Below are positions 24,980 through 36,939 of a DNA stretch of 64,000 bases, one piece after another. The position numbers were made by a program, and so were the translations under genes. This stretch comes from Panorpa germanica. Its lineage: Eukaryota; Arthropoda; Insecta; Mecoptera; Panorpidae. Positions within the stretch are counted from its first letter, which is position 1. Each line of letters opens with the position of its first letter. A model generated the notes under the pieces. That model saw only the letters and a program-made list of their open reading frames with translations, was not told where the DNA came from and searched no databases. The stretch is taken from assembly GCA_963678705.1 (NCBI GenBank), contig OY783211.1, positions 11,732,603-11,796,602 of the forward strand, read 5' to 3'.

Positions 24980-25258
24980 CAGTAAAGTAGCGTGCCTTAG
25001 AGGGGGCCCGTATCAAAATTTGTTGGGGGGCCCAAGAGATGGGTAAAGATTTTTCACAAAAGGAACAAAAACGCTCGCATTGAATTAAAATAATTATATA
25101 TTGATTATACCTTATTACTTACAATTAATAGTCGTAATACAATTAAGTGTGGGCTAAGATAACATTGTACGCATTTTTGCTTACATACGTTTGGGGCCCC
25201 TGTAGCCCGGGGCCGCCGTATCATTGATACGGCAGATACGGCGGAAGTTACGCCACTG
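24980..25258. mobile_element. hAT-like non-autonomous element, 279 bp, same family as 12497 in opposite orientation
   Basis: Left end CAGTAAAGTAGCGTGC is a worn form of CAGTGGCGTAGC; the right end is GTTACGCCACTG. Flanks TTAACAGT (24972-24979) and TTAACATT (25259-25266) match at 7 of 8. Both subterminal regions match the 12497 element, but the centre is about 120 bp longer. It sits upstream of the proneural gene, inside the possible 5' UTR intron. Confidence 0.82.
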
Positions 25259-25359
25259 TTAACATTGGGTTACATTTAATTTAATTTTAAGTAAATTTTA
25301 AGTTAACTGCAATCAATGTATAAAATATTCTTACTTATAAACGCGTTTTTAATGGGTAT

Positions 25360-25442
25360 ATGTATAACTTGAGACTACACTCAGAAATTTTAACTCTGGT
25401 TCAAAATCGAACCCGTCAAGCATAAATGCTCTCATCCTAACG
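25360..25442 (-). mobile_element. tRNA-related SINE-like fragment
   Basis: Minus strand: GGATGAGAGCATTTATGC, then GGGTTCGATTTTGAACCAGAG and AAAATTTCTGAG. Shares the B-box and following block with the 15.8-kb fragment. Confidence 0.4.
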
Positions 25443-25544
25443 GATATATATTTGAAAAGATAATAAAAATGTAATATTAATGTGAGTTTGTTTACTAAGG
25501 TTGTTATACGATAAATAGACGTTAATTACTAAATATAAAAAATG

Positions 25545-25604
25545 AAAGTAAAAGGTTACATTAATATAATGGAACACATAATATTAATGTAACCTTTTTA
25601 CTTT
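25545..25604. repeat. Near-perfect 23-bp stem with 13-base loop
   Basis: Left arm 25545-25567 and right arm 25581-25604 pair completely except for one extra T; the arms carry AAAGGTTACATTAATAT and its complement. It could be a miniature fold-back element or a pre-miRNA-like hairpin. Nothing in the sequence decides between them. Confidence 0.8.
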
Positions 25605-28600
25605 AATTTAAGTATATAAGGTATTTAAAACAATCTTAAGTAAAATAAAAATGATTAGGAAAAATGATCAAGACAAAATTAAAGAGGTCTCTTTTTATAA
25701 TATTAATTCTTTCCTATTCGTATACACAAAAGTATTTCTGTAACATTTATGTAGTATAAACGTTTACATATACAAATTACGTACAGTGGTATATACAAAT
25801 CGTAATAAACTTGGAAATAAAAATACTACAATAATAAAAAAACTCAAAAATATTTTTTTTTAATACAAGAAAAAAGAACCGCGAAAATGAATTGTACGGT
25901 AATAATTAATGCTCATTAAAAACTATTTGGAAAAGTAAGAGCGTTTGCAGAATGTTGAGGTAACTGTATGTCTTAAATAAATTGTAATCTATATTTAAGG
26001 GTTAAAACAAAGTACATTTCCAAAAATAAAATAAATTCTTAATTTCGAAGGTGTAAAACTAATCACAAACAATAATATTTAATTAATAAAAATAATAATT
26101 GATAATATTCAATACATAAATATTTGTTTACACTTACCATTTGGGTTTTATATTCCACAAATCACTAATTCAAAACACAATATACCATACGCATCTTACA
26201 ATTCAAACTACGCACTACAAAATGACACTTCGTCCACTTGAAACAGTGACTAATTAATAGATTAAAATACTTAAAAACACATCTAGGCTAGTGACAGCGT
26301 TGTTAGGTTGGTAGTTCATACGAGTACGTCGCGTGCCTAACGTCAAATGAACTTTTATTCCGCAAAAAGTCGAAATATTAACAACAGAAAATGTCTCCGC
26401 CTATTTTATATAATACATAATATGAATTATAATTCAAAAGAAGTGGTGGGGAACTTTTTATAATACATTTTCAGTTTTTCGGGTTGATTATTCCAATTTG
26501 AAGGGTACGCAATGTGTTTTAGTCTATAGTTTATTTGATGGGGGGTATAGAGAGGTAAGAGGGTTGTGAATTGTACCATATGTTTCACATTTATACGTTA
26601 AAAATAGCCAATGAATTTGTAAGATATTTTAATAGAATCATTCTGCGAGTATACTAGTATACATTTTATTATTATGTACTACTTATGCCTTTATAGCCAA
26701 AGGTGTATACATACATATAAGTATACTACTTATAATTTACGTAAAAGAAACTTTAAAATATCCTAAAACACAATTTCATAGAAGGAAATACTATATAAGT
26801 AAATAAATAATAAACTAGTATATATCTATAAATATTTACTTTCATACAATCCACCTTATCTCACAATTTCCAATCTAAAGGTATTGAAGGCTGCGGAACC
26901 GAAAGATGAACAGTCAAATGTATTATTGAACAAAATTATAATGATAGTGTTGCAGAGAGCAGAAGAAATTGTAGCATTTCCACTAAAAAATTACAGAAAA
27001 AATAGAAATACATATTAACCATATTTTCGATTGCTTTGTTCACATGCCACTAAAACAATTCTATCTATGAATTCGAAAACAATTGTATTTATTCACAGTT
27101 AATTTTCGAAGAGTGGCAGCTTTAAAGCCCACTCGATGATTGTCAGTGAGTTGTCACAGAAAGCTCTAGTTGTTACAGCATACACCTTTCCTCCTGTTTC
27201 TCTTCTCTTACATGTTTCACACGATACATCTAATCTGTTTGACGTGACGCTTACCTTATCACTACATTCACATTGATACTTTTTTATTTTGTAAGAATGT
27301 GGCATACGTTATAATTTGGTAGGTACAATAAGTAAGAACTATGCTAATATTAAAAACTATTAAGCTGTAAATTTACTAGAAAAACATGCGTCTGAGCTAC
27401 CACAACATTTTCAATTGTCATTCATTGATACAGCCGTCACTGGACGACTATTTATCATCTAGGTTAATTTACATTGATACTAGGTTTAATTCCTGCAATA
27501 GCATATATTTATTGTAAAACTGTAAATCAATGTTAACAAACGATCATAGTTTAAAATACATAATTTAAAATTCAACATGCCCAAATGAAATAGAAAGTAA
27601 AATGAACAACTTCAATGCTCTTTTCATATGGGAACAACTTCACGTATGTGTTAGTGCTGTGTATTTATACTATAACTTGATACACACAAATACATAAGCC
27701 TAGCTCGTGCCAAAGTAGTTGTTTGTCATTGTTATTATTATAGTTTTCAATAAACTATAATTACTATAATATTAAATGTGACAATAATTACAGACAGTTG
27801 TATTAATCAAACAACCCGAACAACATCCTGTTTCTATATCCAGGAGTCCTTGTTCCTGTGACGTATGGGCAGTCCTGGATCCATATGACTCCTTTCATTA
27901 ACTGACCTAACGTATTTTAAATAATGCGAAATATTCAAAACACACGACTTTCCGCTCTGACTCTGTTCAGAGTTCACTATATGAGCCGTCAGAATTTATT
28001 CATACTAAAATTCTTTCTTTTTTAACTTCTTGTATTTAATGTGACATATTGATGTTGTCTCTTTCATACTTTTTCAGACAACAACTGAAATTGGTGGAGA
28101 TCCCTATCCTACACAATTCGCTATCTGAGCTTGAATTGATCTTCGAAGTAACAGTGTTACAAATTCTGTTATCGCCTTACCAACGAGGTGAAGTTTCTGC
28201 TTTAATGTTTATCATAATCCTCAGTTCATATGTCCGTTCTCATTTTATAATTTATACGTCAGTAGATCAAAGTAACTCCTTCCTTTCATACGGATATTTT
28301 ATGTTTCACAGCTTTGTTCGAATACGTGCAGCACCCGTATAAAAAAAAGGCGCCACTTTGTTTTACAGACGTATGAATAAAAGGGCATATAACCTTAGAA
28401 TGTTTGCACAATATTAGTGTATTGATAAACATTAAAACATAAACTTGTTATAATTTGAACAAGATATATATCGGAAGATATGTCCGAAGTAGTCGGTGCA
28501 ACAGTGAGAGAACACATTTGTATGACTGTGCTCGCTATATGCCCTACCACTGTTGCTTTCTTCTCTTCTATGTATCATATCTGCATCTAGCATCATAATG

Positions 28601-29049
28601 CGATGATGCGAGTTATTTGGACCTGTGTATACTTATTCCTATAAGCTACTTTACATTGGCATACTACACATGAAGATGATTAACACAGAAGTTAATTTCC
28701 TTAAGTTGTCCGTGTGTTTTTCGATTCCATATGTTGCTAAGTATATATCTGAATAGTTCTCAAATAGCGATTTGATGTTTCACGTGTTCTTAAGAAAAAA
28801 CACATATTATAAGTCACCGAAAACCATTAGTCCACACATGCGGATATGAAGTTTTGCTCGTGGTCGTACGAAGTCGCTGCATAGTGTGACCATATGTTGA
28901 AAATACATGTGTCAGTACAGTCAAAATAAAATTAATATTAGTTTGTCTTTCTTATTAGATATATTCATAATATTAGCCTCTTATAAAGTTATAAATTATG
29001 GTTTATTGTTGTTGTATTATGTGAAATGGGTGAATTGAAGCTGGAGAAG
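25605..29049. other. Largely gene-free stretch upstream of the proneural gene
   Basis: Holds the possible upstream exon donor at 26138 (minus) and a 68-codon Cys-containing minus-strand frame (27099-27305) that I could not identify. Proneural enhancers would be expected somewhere here in insects, but I cannot point to one. Confidence 0.45.
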
Positions 29050-29575
29050 AGTGATGAGATACGAAATGGAAGGTGGTAAAGCAGACAGCCAGATACTGGG
29101 AATAATATGTAAGGAGTTTAGGAAAGAAGGTGAGACTGGGGAGACGAAAAGATGGAAAGAGTACTATGAAAGCAATAGATTGGCAGTAGAAGAGGCAGAG
29201 AGAAGAACAGAATAGGGAAGAAGTGTGAAGGTGAGGTTGAGGGAAAGGGATGAAGAGATACTCTGATAGGAAAGGAACAAAAGAATATTAGAGAGGGAAA
29301 AAGGGAGGGAGAAAAAAAAACACAAGACATACAAGGAGAATAGCGAGATTCAGAATGGATGGGATGATCTGTGAAGGTATGGGAAAATGGAACGTTGGAA
29401 CGAACATGGGAAGAATGCGAGTGAATTAAGAGTGAAAAGAAAGATAGAGGAATTGTTGAGAGGAGCAAAGAAAGAAGGAGGTGGATAGCAAAGGTACAGA
29501 GAAGAAGGTATGAGAAAGGGGAAAGGGACCGAAACATGGAAGAGTAGTAAGCAATAAGAGATAGAGATGAGACTG
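29050..29575 (+). pseudogene. Degraded LINE ORF2 C-terminal fragment, same type as the 45-kb copy
   Basis: Plus-strand frames read KEYYESNRLAVEEAERRTE then a stop, matching KEYFERNGMAIEEAERRRE of the 45-kb element. After a frameshift they read ENGTLERTWEECE and RRRWIAKVQRRR, matching DETLEHIKFECKE and KRWMAEIVRRKG. Several stops and frame changes and a missing middle segment show an old, decayed insertion. The 139-codon frame on the minus strand here is a shadow of this A/G-rich coding relic. GC-richer sequence to about 29790, ending in AATAAA, may be its 3' UTR. Confidence 0.75.
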
Positions 29576-30189
29576 TATGATATACATAAAACTAATAGAG
29601 ATTATAACTTTGAACATTTCTTATGTTTCCATTATATTGCTTCATGTGTGAATGAGGTGGTTTTATTTGTGGTTTAACTTTCACATTATGAATTATCCCC
29701 TACGAAGGCCGAGGCCCCTGTGAACCGGTTTCGCCTAGATGTAAGTTAATACCAGCTCTGCGGCTCTGTGTTTTACATTACGATAAATAAACAATCTAAA
29801 ATTCTCTGAAATAAATATAAGTTTAGTATACCTTATGAATATAAACATAATTAAATCGGCGGTTGTGTGGATTGTTAATTACAATCAACGCGAGTATAAT
29901 TGCCATCTACTTAATTGTTATAGTGTTTTAAAATCTAATTAAAACAATTTATTTGAAGTAAAAATATATTATAATGGATCTGGTAATCAACTGGTATTTT
30001 TTTTATAAATAAATTTAATCAACTGGTCTCAGTCTATACTAGTTCTGATTAATGGCGTACTCGAAATATATATGCTAGGTTAAATAAAGAGCCTATATAT
30101 TTACATCCACAGCGTTGCGAAATAATAGTTGTAGTAGTACCGTCCTTCAATTTCAATTTTTTTTATATTGCGCTTGATAACAAAGTTAT

Positions 30190-30420
30190 ATATTACCTTT
30201 TAAACATAAAATGGAAACTGATGTATTATTTACTGTATTATTTTTTTCAATTTAAAAAAAAATCATAATTGGAAGTTAAAAAATCACAATTTTGCATAAT
30301 TTTAAATTTGTTAAACGTCAGAAAATGTAAATTTATTTTAAAAGATAACTTTTGTTATGTAACCTAACATTATAATAATCTAAAAATATCAAGTAACACG
30401 TAAACTTTTTCATGTTTTAT
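30190..30420 (+). repeat. Dispersed repeat, second copy
   Basis: Partner of 19690-20000: CCTTTTAAACATAAAATGGA through TAACACGTAAACTTT. No gene. Confidence 0.6.
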
Positions 30421-33400
30421 TTACTTTATTATTATATTATTTACTTTACTAATATGTGAAATTTACCAAGGAGCCTGTAAAAAAGTTTGTAAAGCCAAAA
30501 TTAAGTAAACAAAATAGTTAATTTTTAATTGTTAATTAAGAAGAATTGTTTAGTTAGTTTAATTTCTAATCATTAAAAGAAACTGTAGACGGCACAGTTG
30601 CCGAGAGCACCTACGGTTGGACCAGCGCTATATTATCTGGGTTGGCTTGTTATTAGAATAAAACGTACATATTGCACTTATTATCATAAAATTTATTATC
30701 AGCGGTATAGGTCAAATATCGCACAACTTCATGCAAAACTGTATTAACTAAAAAAAAGGGGGTATTAAGTAATGTAGATTAACATATTGTCGTTACCATG
30801 GGCGTCCTCAGAATTACTTTCAGTGGGGTCCATCTATATCAGGGAGGTTTATGTTCAGTGTTTGGAAAAGCGTAGAAGAGGACACTGATTTTGTTGACAA
30901 GGTACTGAAAAAATATAAGCATCAATTTCGACCCCTTAAGTTTTAATTCAAACACAATTTAAATAATAGAAATTTTATTTCTCTTAATCATATTCAATCG
31001 CACCCACATACACGTGGTCCACGTGGTACATGTGATTAGATAGAAGTTTAGCGTCTTCTTTTTTGAATAGACAAGGTGATAAGAAGTCAGCAACGAATCT
31101 ATTTCAAAATGGCTTTAAGTACTATCTTAATGCACCCTTATACCTTTGCCATAATATAAAATAATATTTTTTTACACACACATAGATAGATGAAGGTAGG
31201 GAGGGGGGTAATCGGGAACCACTATAGCTAGTTTACAAAAGTTTAGTTGGAGCAGATGTTAAACTAAACCGGTGTGTAGAAACACACATGTATATATCTT
31301 ACTCATTTTAATTAATAAACTATAATATGTTGAAAAGGGATAGAGATATAAGCTAAGGGTATGAGAGATAAGTATGTCAGGCACACTTTGTCCACGCGAC
31401 AGAAATACATATATAGTATTTTTAAATGTGTGCGTTATAATGGTTTTTATATAGGTATATCATATGTATTGCAATTTCAATTAAAAGCAGATTGCGCAAA
31501 CCTTCGATTCATGGATATATTTTGATTTCGCAAAATTTGAATTTGTCTAATTTAGAAAATATAGGTTTTTGAAAAATCGGCTAAACATAATTCGTCTAAA
31601 ATAGAGATCTGATTATTTTGAAAACACGTTTCCAAAGTAAAAAATAGAAATATATTCTAGTACATACAATTAAGATTATCTTTCCCATAAATGAGTAATT
31701 AAGAAAACCGTTGATCTAGCCACTAAAAAATAACTTGTATCAATAGATTAACTGGTTTTTACTTAAGCCGTAAAGTTATAATTACTGGCGTTAATTATGC
31801 GAGATTGTAATATACAGTGCAGATGCACTTCTCGTAAGACGCAAGGACCTAAGTTGGCGTCGGATTCAACATCCAATTTAATCTGATTAAAAGTCTACAT
31901 TTCTGATTCTACGTTTTTTTTTAAATCTCATTCCTAAAATCAATTATCTTTCTTGTCAAATCTCCGTTGACGGCCTTTACTCATTTTGGCGCCGCACTTC
32001 TCCTGATACTTACTCTACCCATGCTGCTCAAACAGAGTCGCAATTATTTCTTCTTATAATCTGCCTAAAATTTTATATTGTGGTTATTATAAATTGTTAT
32101 ATTTTTTTAAATATTTTAAATAATGAAACATTATTTATTTAATGAGTTTAACAGTTCATTTATTTTTATATAATGTTCTCCTATTTTTCGTACTATAGTC
32201 CCACTATTGACATAATTGTAACTTAAACTGCAGGAGTCCATAACTCTTTGAATAGAGATGTAAAAAGACCCTGTTACAGCACTGGTTACAGTTGTAAATC
32301 TGTTCAATAAGTTTACTAATTACTAAAGTCCAACAAACAACAACACCGACTAATTAGTGTACATCTAGTTTTTCTGATTTGTCTGTATTTACACTTTTAG
32401 TGGTTTTACGTTATTGCTACCATTTACTCGTTCAAGTATAAATCTACCAATAAATTTAAAACGTCCGCCAAGCTGGCGTAGAGCTGAAAAGAACATAAAC
32501 AAATAAATCATTTGCAGCTAAATAATTGCAACTTCAAGCAATTACAGTGATTTATAAGGATAAGAACATTAACAGAAAAAAACAACGTTTCTATAAGTGT
32601 AATTCTACAACAATAAACAAATATAAAAATGAATACATTTTAATATTAAACATTTCATTTAATATAATATTTTTAATCAAATGTGTTGTTTAGTTAATTT
32701 ATTTAGTATTTGTTTTCGTTTTCTTTTGATTAATAAAAAGATTTATTAAGTTATTAAAATCATAAATAGATAGATATTTTTTGAATTGTTAGAGTGAAAA
32801 AATAATTGTCGTTTTGTATCTTAAGAAATAACAGTTTCAGGCAAAAACTTAATTCCTTTTAGATAAAATATTAGTAGGTTCTGTTTAGGTAAAATTTGAC
32901 CAGCAAAAACATTTTGTGTTTAGTGAGTTACTTGTATTTCGTACTGGTCTTGCTGGATGCATTTTGCAACATTTTACATATAACTCAAAAACTTACACTT
33001 AGTTTCAATAGAAACATAAAGTCTTCAAACTATCAAATGAGGAAGAATAATACATTTTAATAATAAGTATAGCACGCGTACTACCATTTAACAATCCCTG
33101 TCCCATAAAATAGGGTAAGACCTATTTGCACAACAATGAAAAATAGTGGAACAGCATTAGAAGTGTGTAAACTTGAAAAATAACCTTCTAGATTTAAAAT
33201 CCAACCGTTATGCAATCATAACAACATTAGAATATGCAGTTTTGGACTAGACTAAAATACGTGCATAAATATAAAGATTTTAGTAAAATGTATCTAGGTA
33301 TAATACTCTACGTTTATAATGTGATGACCTTAGTTGTTTATGTATTGTGGTCTTTTTGTTTGGATAAGTTATGCACATTCAAATGTATTCGCAGAATCTT

Positions 33401-33711
33401 TAAATGTATTTAATTTCTAAAATACGTGCCAAATTAGATTTTTTGATATGCGCTTTTTAATCCCCTGTATACATAATTTAGTATATATACCTATTATTTC
33501 TTTGTTTGATTTAATTTTATTAATAGGTATAGTTACCCCGTTTGGCTAGCTTAATTCCAAAAAAATTAGCCGACCCCTTATATAGTACACAGCGCTATTA
33601 GTCCAATCGAATTCACAGGCGAATATGAGCTCTCTCACTGCAACCGTTTTCTTGCGACGCTTTTAGTAGGGTGTTGTCACATTAGCACATTTTATCATGA
33701 GAGTAAATTTC
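30421..33711. other. Gene-free AT-rich sequence
   Basis: No frame, RNA gene or clear element recognised in about 3.3 kb. Confidence 0.6.
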
Positions 33712-33853
33712 TATTTTAAAATTTATTAATACACCACTGTTTTTCATTTATAATATGATTCAGACTTCTAAAGTGTGGAGAGGATATTGATATGTATATA
33801 ATAAGCACTTGTATTACCCATAGTACGCTGCTATATTGATAAACATTAAAGTA
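33712..33853. mobile_element. Small inverted-repeat element, 142 bp
   Basis: The 28-base arms at 33712-33739 and 33826-33853 are inverted repeats with about seven mismatches. The terminal motif TATTGATAAACATTAAA also occurs at about 14613 and 28423, and in shortened form near 59650. Confidence 0.45.
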
Positions 33854-34059
33854 TAGATGATTCATCTTATGGTAAAGTGTATTTATTAATACGACTACAC
33901 CTCTTGAAAAAGTTGGCGTGACAAACAGTCGGTTTCAGTGTAAAAGAGGTTTACATTCACATAAAGACGCTCTCACATTGTAGACTACTACTTATGATGA
34001 CGACTTTTTCAGTAAGGTGTATTCCAGTTAAGTATAAGCATGAATGAGAATGAACCGAG

Positions 34060-34345
34060 GGTTCATCTGTACTTTACTGTCAGCTCTGTATGTTTATATT
34101 GTTTTTCAGTCTCACCGTTCCACCAAATAATGGAATAATAAGCACAAACGATAACGTTGGCACTGTTTAAGTTATTTACAGGTATCTGTGCTTCTATGAT
34201 CGTTCGGAACTCTATGATATCACATAGATCCCCTTGCGTCCACTCATGGTAAAGTGTGCTAGTTGCTCTGGGGATCGAACCTGAAGGCAAAGCAGTGTAG
34301 CATCAATTCTGTCGCCTACAGTGTCGCCTCTAACGTTATTAGAAA
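34060..34345 (-). mobile_element. tRNA-related SINE-like fragment
   Basis: Minus strand reads GGCGACAGAATTGATGC, then TTCAGGTTCGATCCCCAGAG (B-box), followed by about 200 bases of non-tRNA body. The 75-codon frame within it is incidental. Confidence 0.45.
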
Positions 34346-35038
34346 TGTTGTTTTTTACGGGCTATTGGTTCTACAGTTCAGTCGGGCATTAAAAACATAA
34401 AACTTGGCATAATTAATGACATAAATTGTCTGTCTAAACATTGAAGTTATTTACCTTTTCAACCATTTACTATAAACGACTTCCATTTATTGATTTTGTT
34501 TAAAAATATCAAATATAGTAAAAAGTAAATATTGTAAAAACAGAAAATCAAACATTTTTTAAACAAAGTAACTTAAATCTCATAATCAAATATCCGGCAT
34601 GTCATATTGTTTGTTGTCTTTTTGTCATTTGCTGGATTCATCTCTTGCCGTTCTCTGTTTGCACAAAAAGAAGCCGAAGAAGAAGTAACAGCCGCAAGAT
34701 GACATAAATTTGAGTTGTTACTTGTGTCAATACATTTATATGTTTTTTACCTGTCGTTTACAGAAAAAAATCTTGTCTTTTGTTAAAAGTTTAATTTATT
34801 GGTTACCTTTTTCTACTCAATCAATAATTTATTGCCTATGTTCAATAAACGGACGCGGATACGTACGGTTGCATTACACCTTTTCCCGCTATTTCATAAT
34901 TAATTTCAAGATAGTTTATTCTTCTTGTTGTTAGGTATGTCACAGTAAATGCTACTTTACATAAAAGAGTTTATCGATATCTTATGTATTATTTATGCAA
35001 AATGTTTTATATTGCATTTGTTATTTCTCAGCTGGAAA

Positions 35039-35400
35039 ATTGTCTTAAAATGCAAGTTTCGCATTTTATAGCTAATCACAGGCTAATTCTAAGGTTCAGT
35101 TTCTACTTCTTATATAAAAATTATCTTGCAATGCAAATTTAACAGTTGCTACAAGCTCATTCCATGATTCATTTTCTACCTCTATAAAAATAAGGTATTA
35201 TATTTTTTATAAATGAAGAAAGTGGAATTTTTTGGAAAATTTTCTTGCAGTGCACTTTCACACTTGATAGCTTGTTATAAGCTATTCCAAGATACGTTTT
35301 ACAGTTCTTATATAAAAAATTATCTTGTAGTACAAGTTATATATTTGCTATATAACTGCAAGCTACTTAAAGTGTTACCTTTCCTTCTTACGTGCCACCT
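35039..35400 (+). repeat. Diverged tandem repeat, 80-bp unit, four copies
   Basis: Units begin at 35039, 35119, 35238 and 35318 with AATT(G/A)TCTTGCA(G/A)TGCAA-like sequence, followed by a TAGCT...CAAGCT block, ATTCCA(T/A)GAT, TTCTAC and TCTTATATAAAA. An insertion of about 40 bases lies between units two and three. The two short frames crossing it are not convincing genes. Confidence 0.7.
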
Positions 35401-36278
35401 CTCGATTTACTTAAGACGGTTGAGACAGACCACCGCGGTTCACTTTCATAAATTGTTCACATAACCTAAAATTCTTGAACCCGAAAAAGTCAAATGTAAA
35501 ATGGGACTGCAATTTGAACTACAAATGATTCAATAAGTTAAACGTTGGACCAGTGATGATGCTATTCCTGAACAACTACATAATTTTTTAATTCTTTTCC
35601 AAGTAACCAACCCCTCCCAAAAACAAACTTGTATTTTATTACAGATATTCGAGAATCATTTTATTACTCGATATATTTTCTTTAATCTTTAAAAATTATA
35701 AATAAATAAAGGCTTATTTCATAAATCCGACAGATTTCCATTGGATCCTTCTCTACGTTCTCTCAATTGACAGTTACTTTTATGTAATATAATATTTGCC
35801 AATCATAATTTAAGATCAGTTGATTTATATATATACTATATATTTTATATCCTATTTTTTAATCCCTAGCTTTCTATTTAAAAGCATCCCCTTTTTAAAA
35901 ACACTAAATTTAATCCTTTTTCTATATACAGGCATTCCTTGTATCGTAAGGGTTGTTTTTATTATTCGTAGACCGAACACAATTCATCTCCCCGAGCACT
36001 GGGTTTGTTAACCCTTCAAGGGATTCCATTACAGCTCTGGGCATTTTTCTACTAACCAAAAAATACATGACGAATTTTACCTGATAACAAAATCTGGTTC
36101 ATTTGATTCGTACAATAAATTGCGGTTCACGTGAGTAATTAAAAGAATGGTTTAAGGTTGGATGATGACGTTTCTCATGGTAGATAATGGCTGGAATGTA
36201 TTAGAAAAGAATGAGGTTATATCAAAGGAAAATAGGATTGAATTATCATATCTCTTGAATCTATCCTTGCAAGGTAAA

Positions 36279-36430
36279 AGATTGTCTTACAGTTCAAGTT
36301 TTAAACTTGCTTGCCATGAGTTAATTCTTTCGTTCATTGTCTAAATTTCATATAAAAATTGTCTTGCAGTGCAAACTTTGCTAGCTTACTACAACCTAAT
36401 AACATTGCATGACATTTTCTACCTTGCAAA
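36279..36430 (+). repeat. Two more units of the 80-bp repeat
   Basis: Units start at 36279 (GATTGTCTTACAGTTCAAG) and 36357 (AATTGTCTTGCAGTGCAAAC). They share the TATATAAAA junction and the ACATTTTCTACC tail with the array at 35 kb, from which they are separated by about 880 bases. Confidence 0.65.
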
Positions 36431-36625
36431 TTTAAAATAAAATCTATTGATCACTAGATTTTTAATTATTGTCGGAGTAAGTTTTTCTTTTAATATTCAT
36501 TAAAAACTTGTATTTTTGAACTATAAAAATAATGAAGTTACCAATGTATGGACTATATCTACTGCTATGTAATTAGGTAAACATACACTAGAAGTATCTA
36601 TGACATGGAGTGTTGGTACAAAGTT

Positions 36626-36702
36626 GCAAATCGATTGTCATTTTAGTACACTGTTGTCATCTGTATCTAACTATATAACCATGAAGTAATGTTTCACCTT
36701 AA
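36626..36702 (-). repeat. 77-bp repeat, inverted relative to 53575-53651
   Basis: From GCAAATCGATTGTCATTTTA to AATGTTTCACCTTAA. Read on the minus strand, it differs from the 53.6-kb copy at only about four positions. Confidence 0.85.
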
Positions 36703-36939
36703 ATACATTTGTTATTTTTATCCTCTTCTTGTTCTGATACAACTGACGCAGATATTTTGATGCCCCATATCTTCCTGGTCGTGATGCCGTTTAACATACT
36801 TGGGTTAATTCGAACCGTACTACTTTCTTTACCGTTTCTTTCTTGCACCTTTTTATCTTTACGCAGTTTTGGACTAATTTACTGCACAGTTTAACTACCA
36901 CCACAGTACGGGTGACAAGAGGGGCTAAGGGGGGGGGGG

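Noticed and set aside
27099-27305. 68-codon minus-strand frame with C-x-C and C-x2-C pairs
   Set aside because: The cysteine spacing hints at a small metal-binding or secreted domain, but there is no signal peptide and no paired exon. Too short to claim.
28049-28342. 97-codon plus-strand frame
   Set aside because: No recognisable domain, unremarkable composition, and of a length expected by chance in 64 kb of this composition.
29118-29537. 139-codon minus-strand frame, Ser/Phe/Pro-rich
   Set aside because: Antisense shadow of an A/G-rich LINE relic on the plus strand; its composition follows directly from that.
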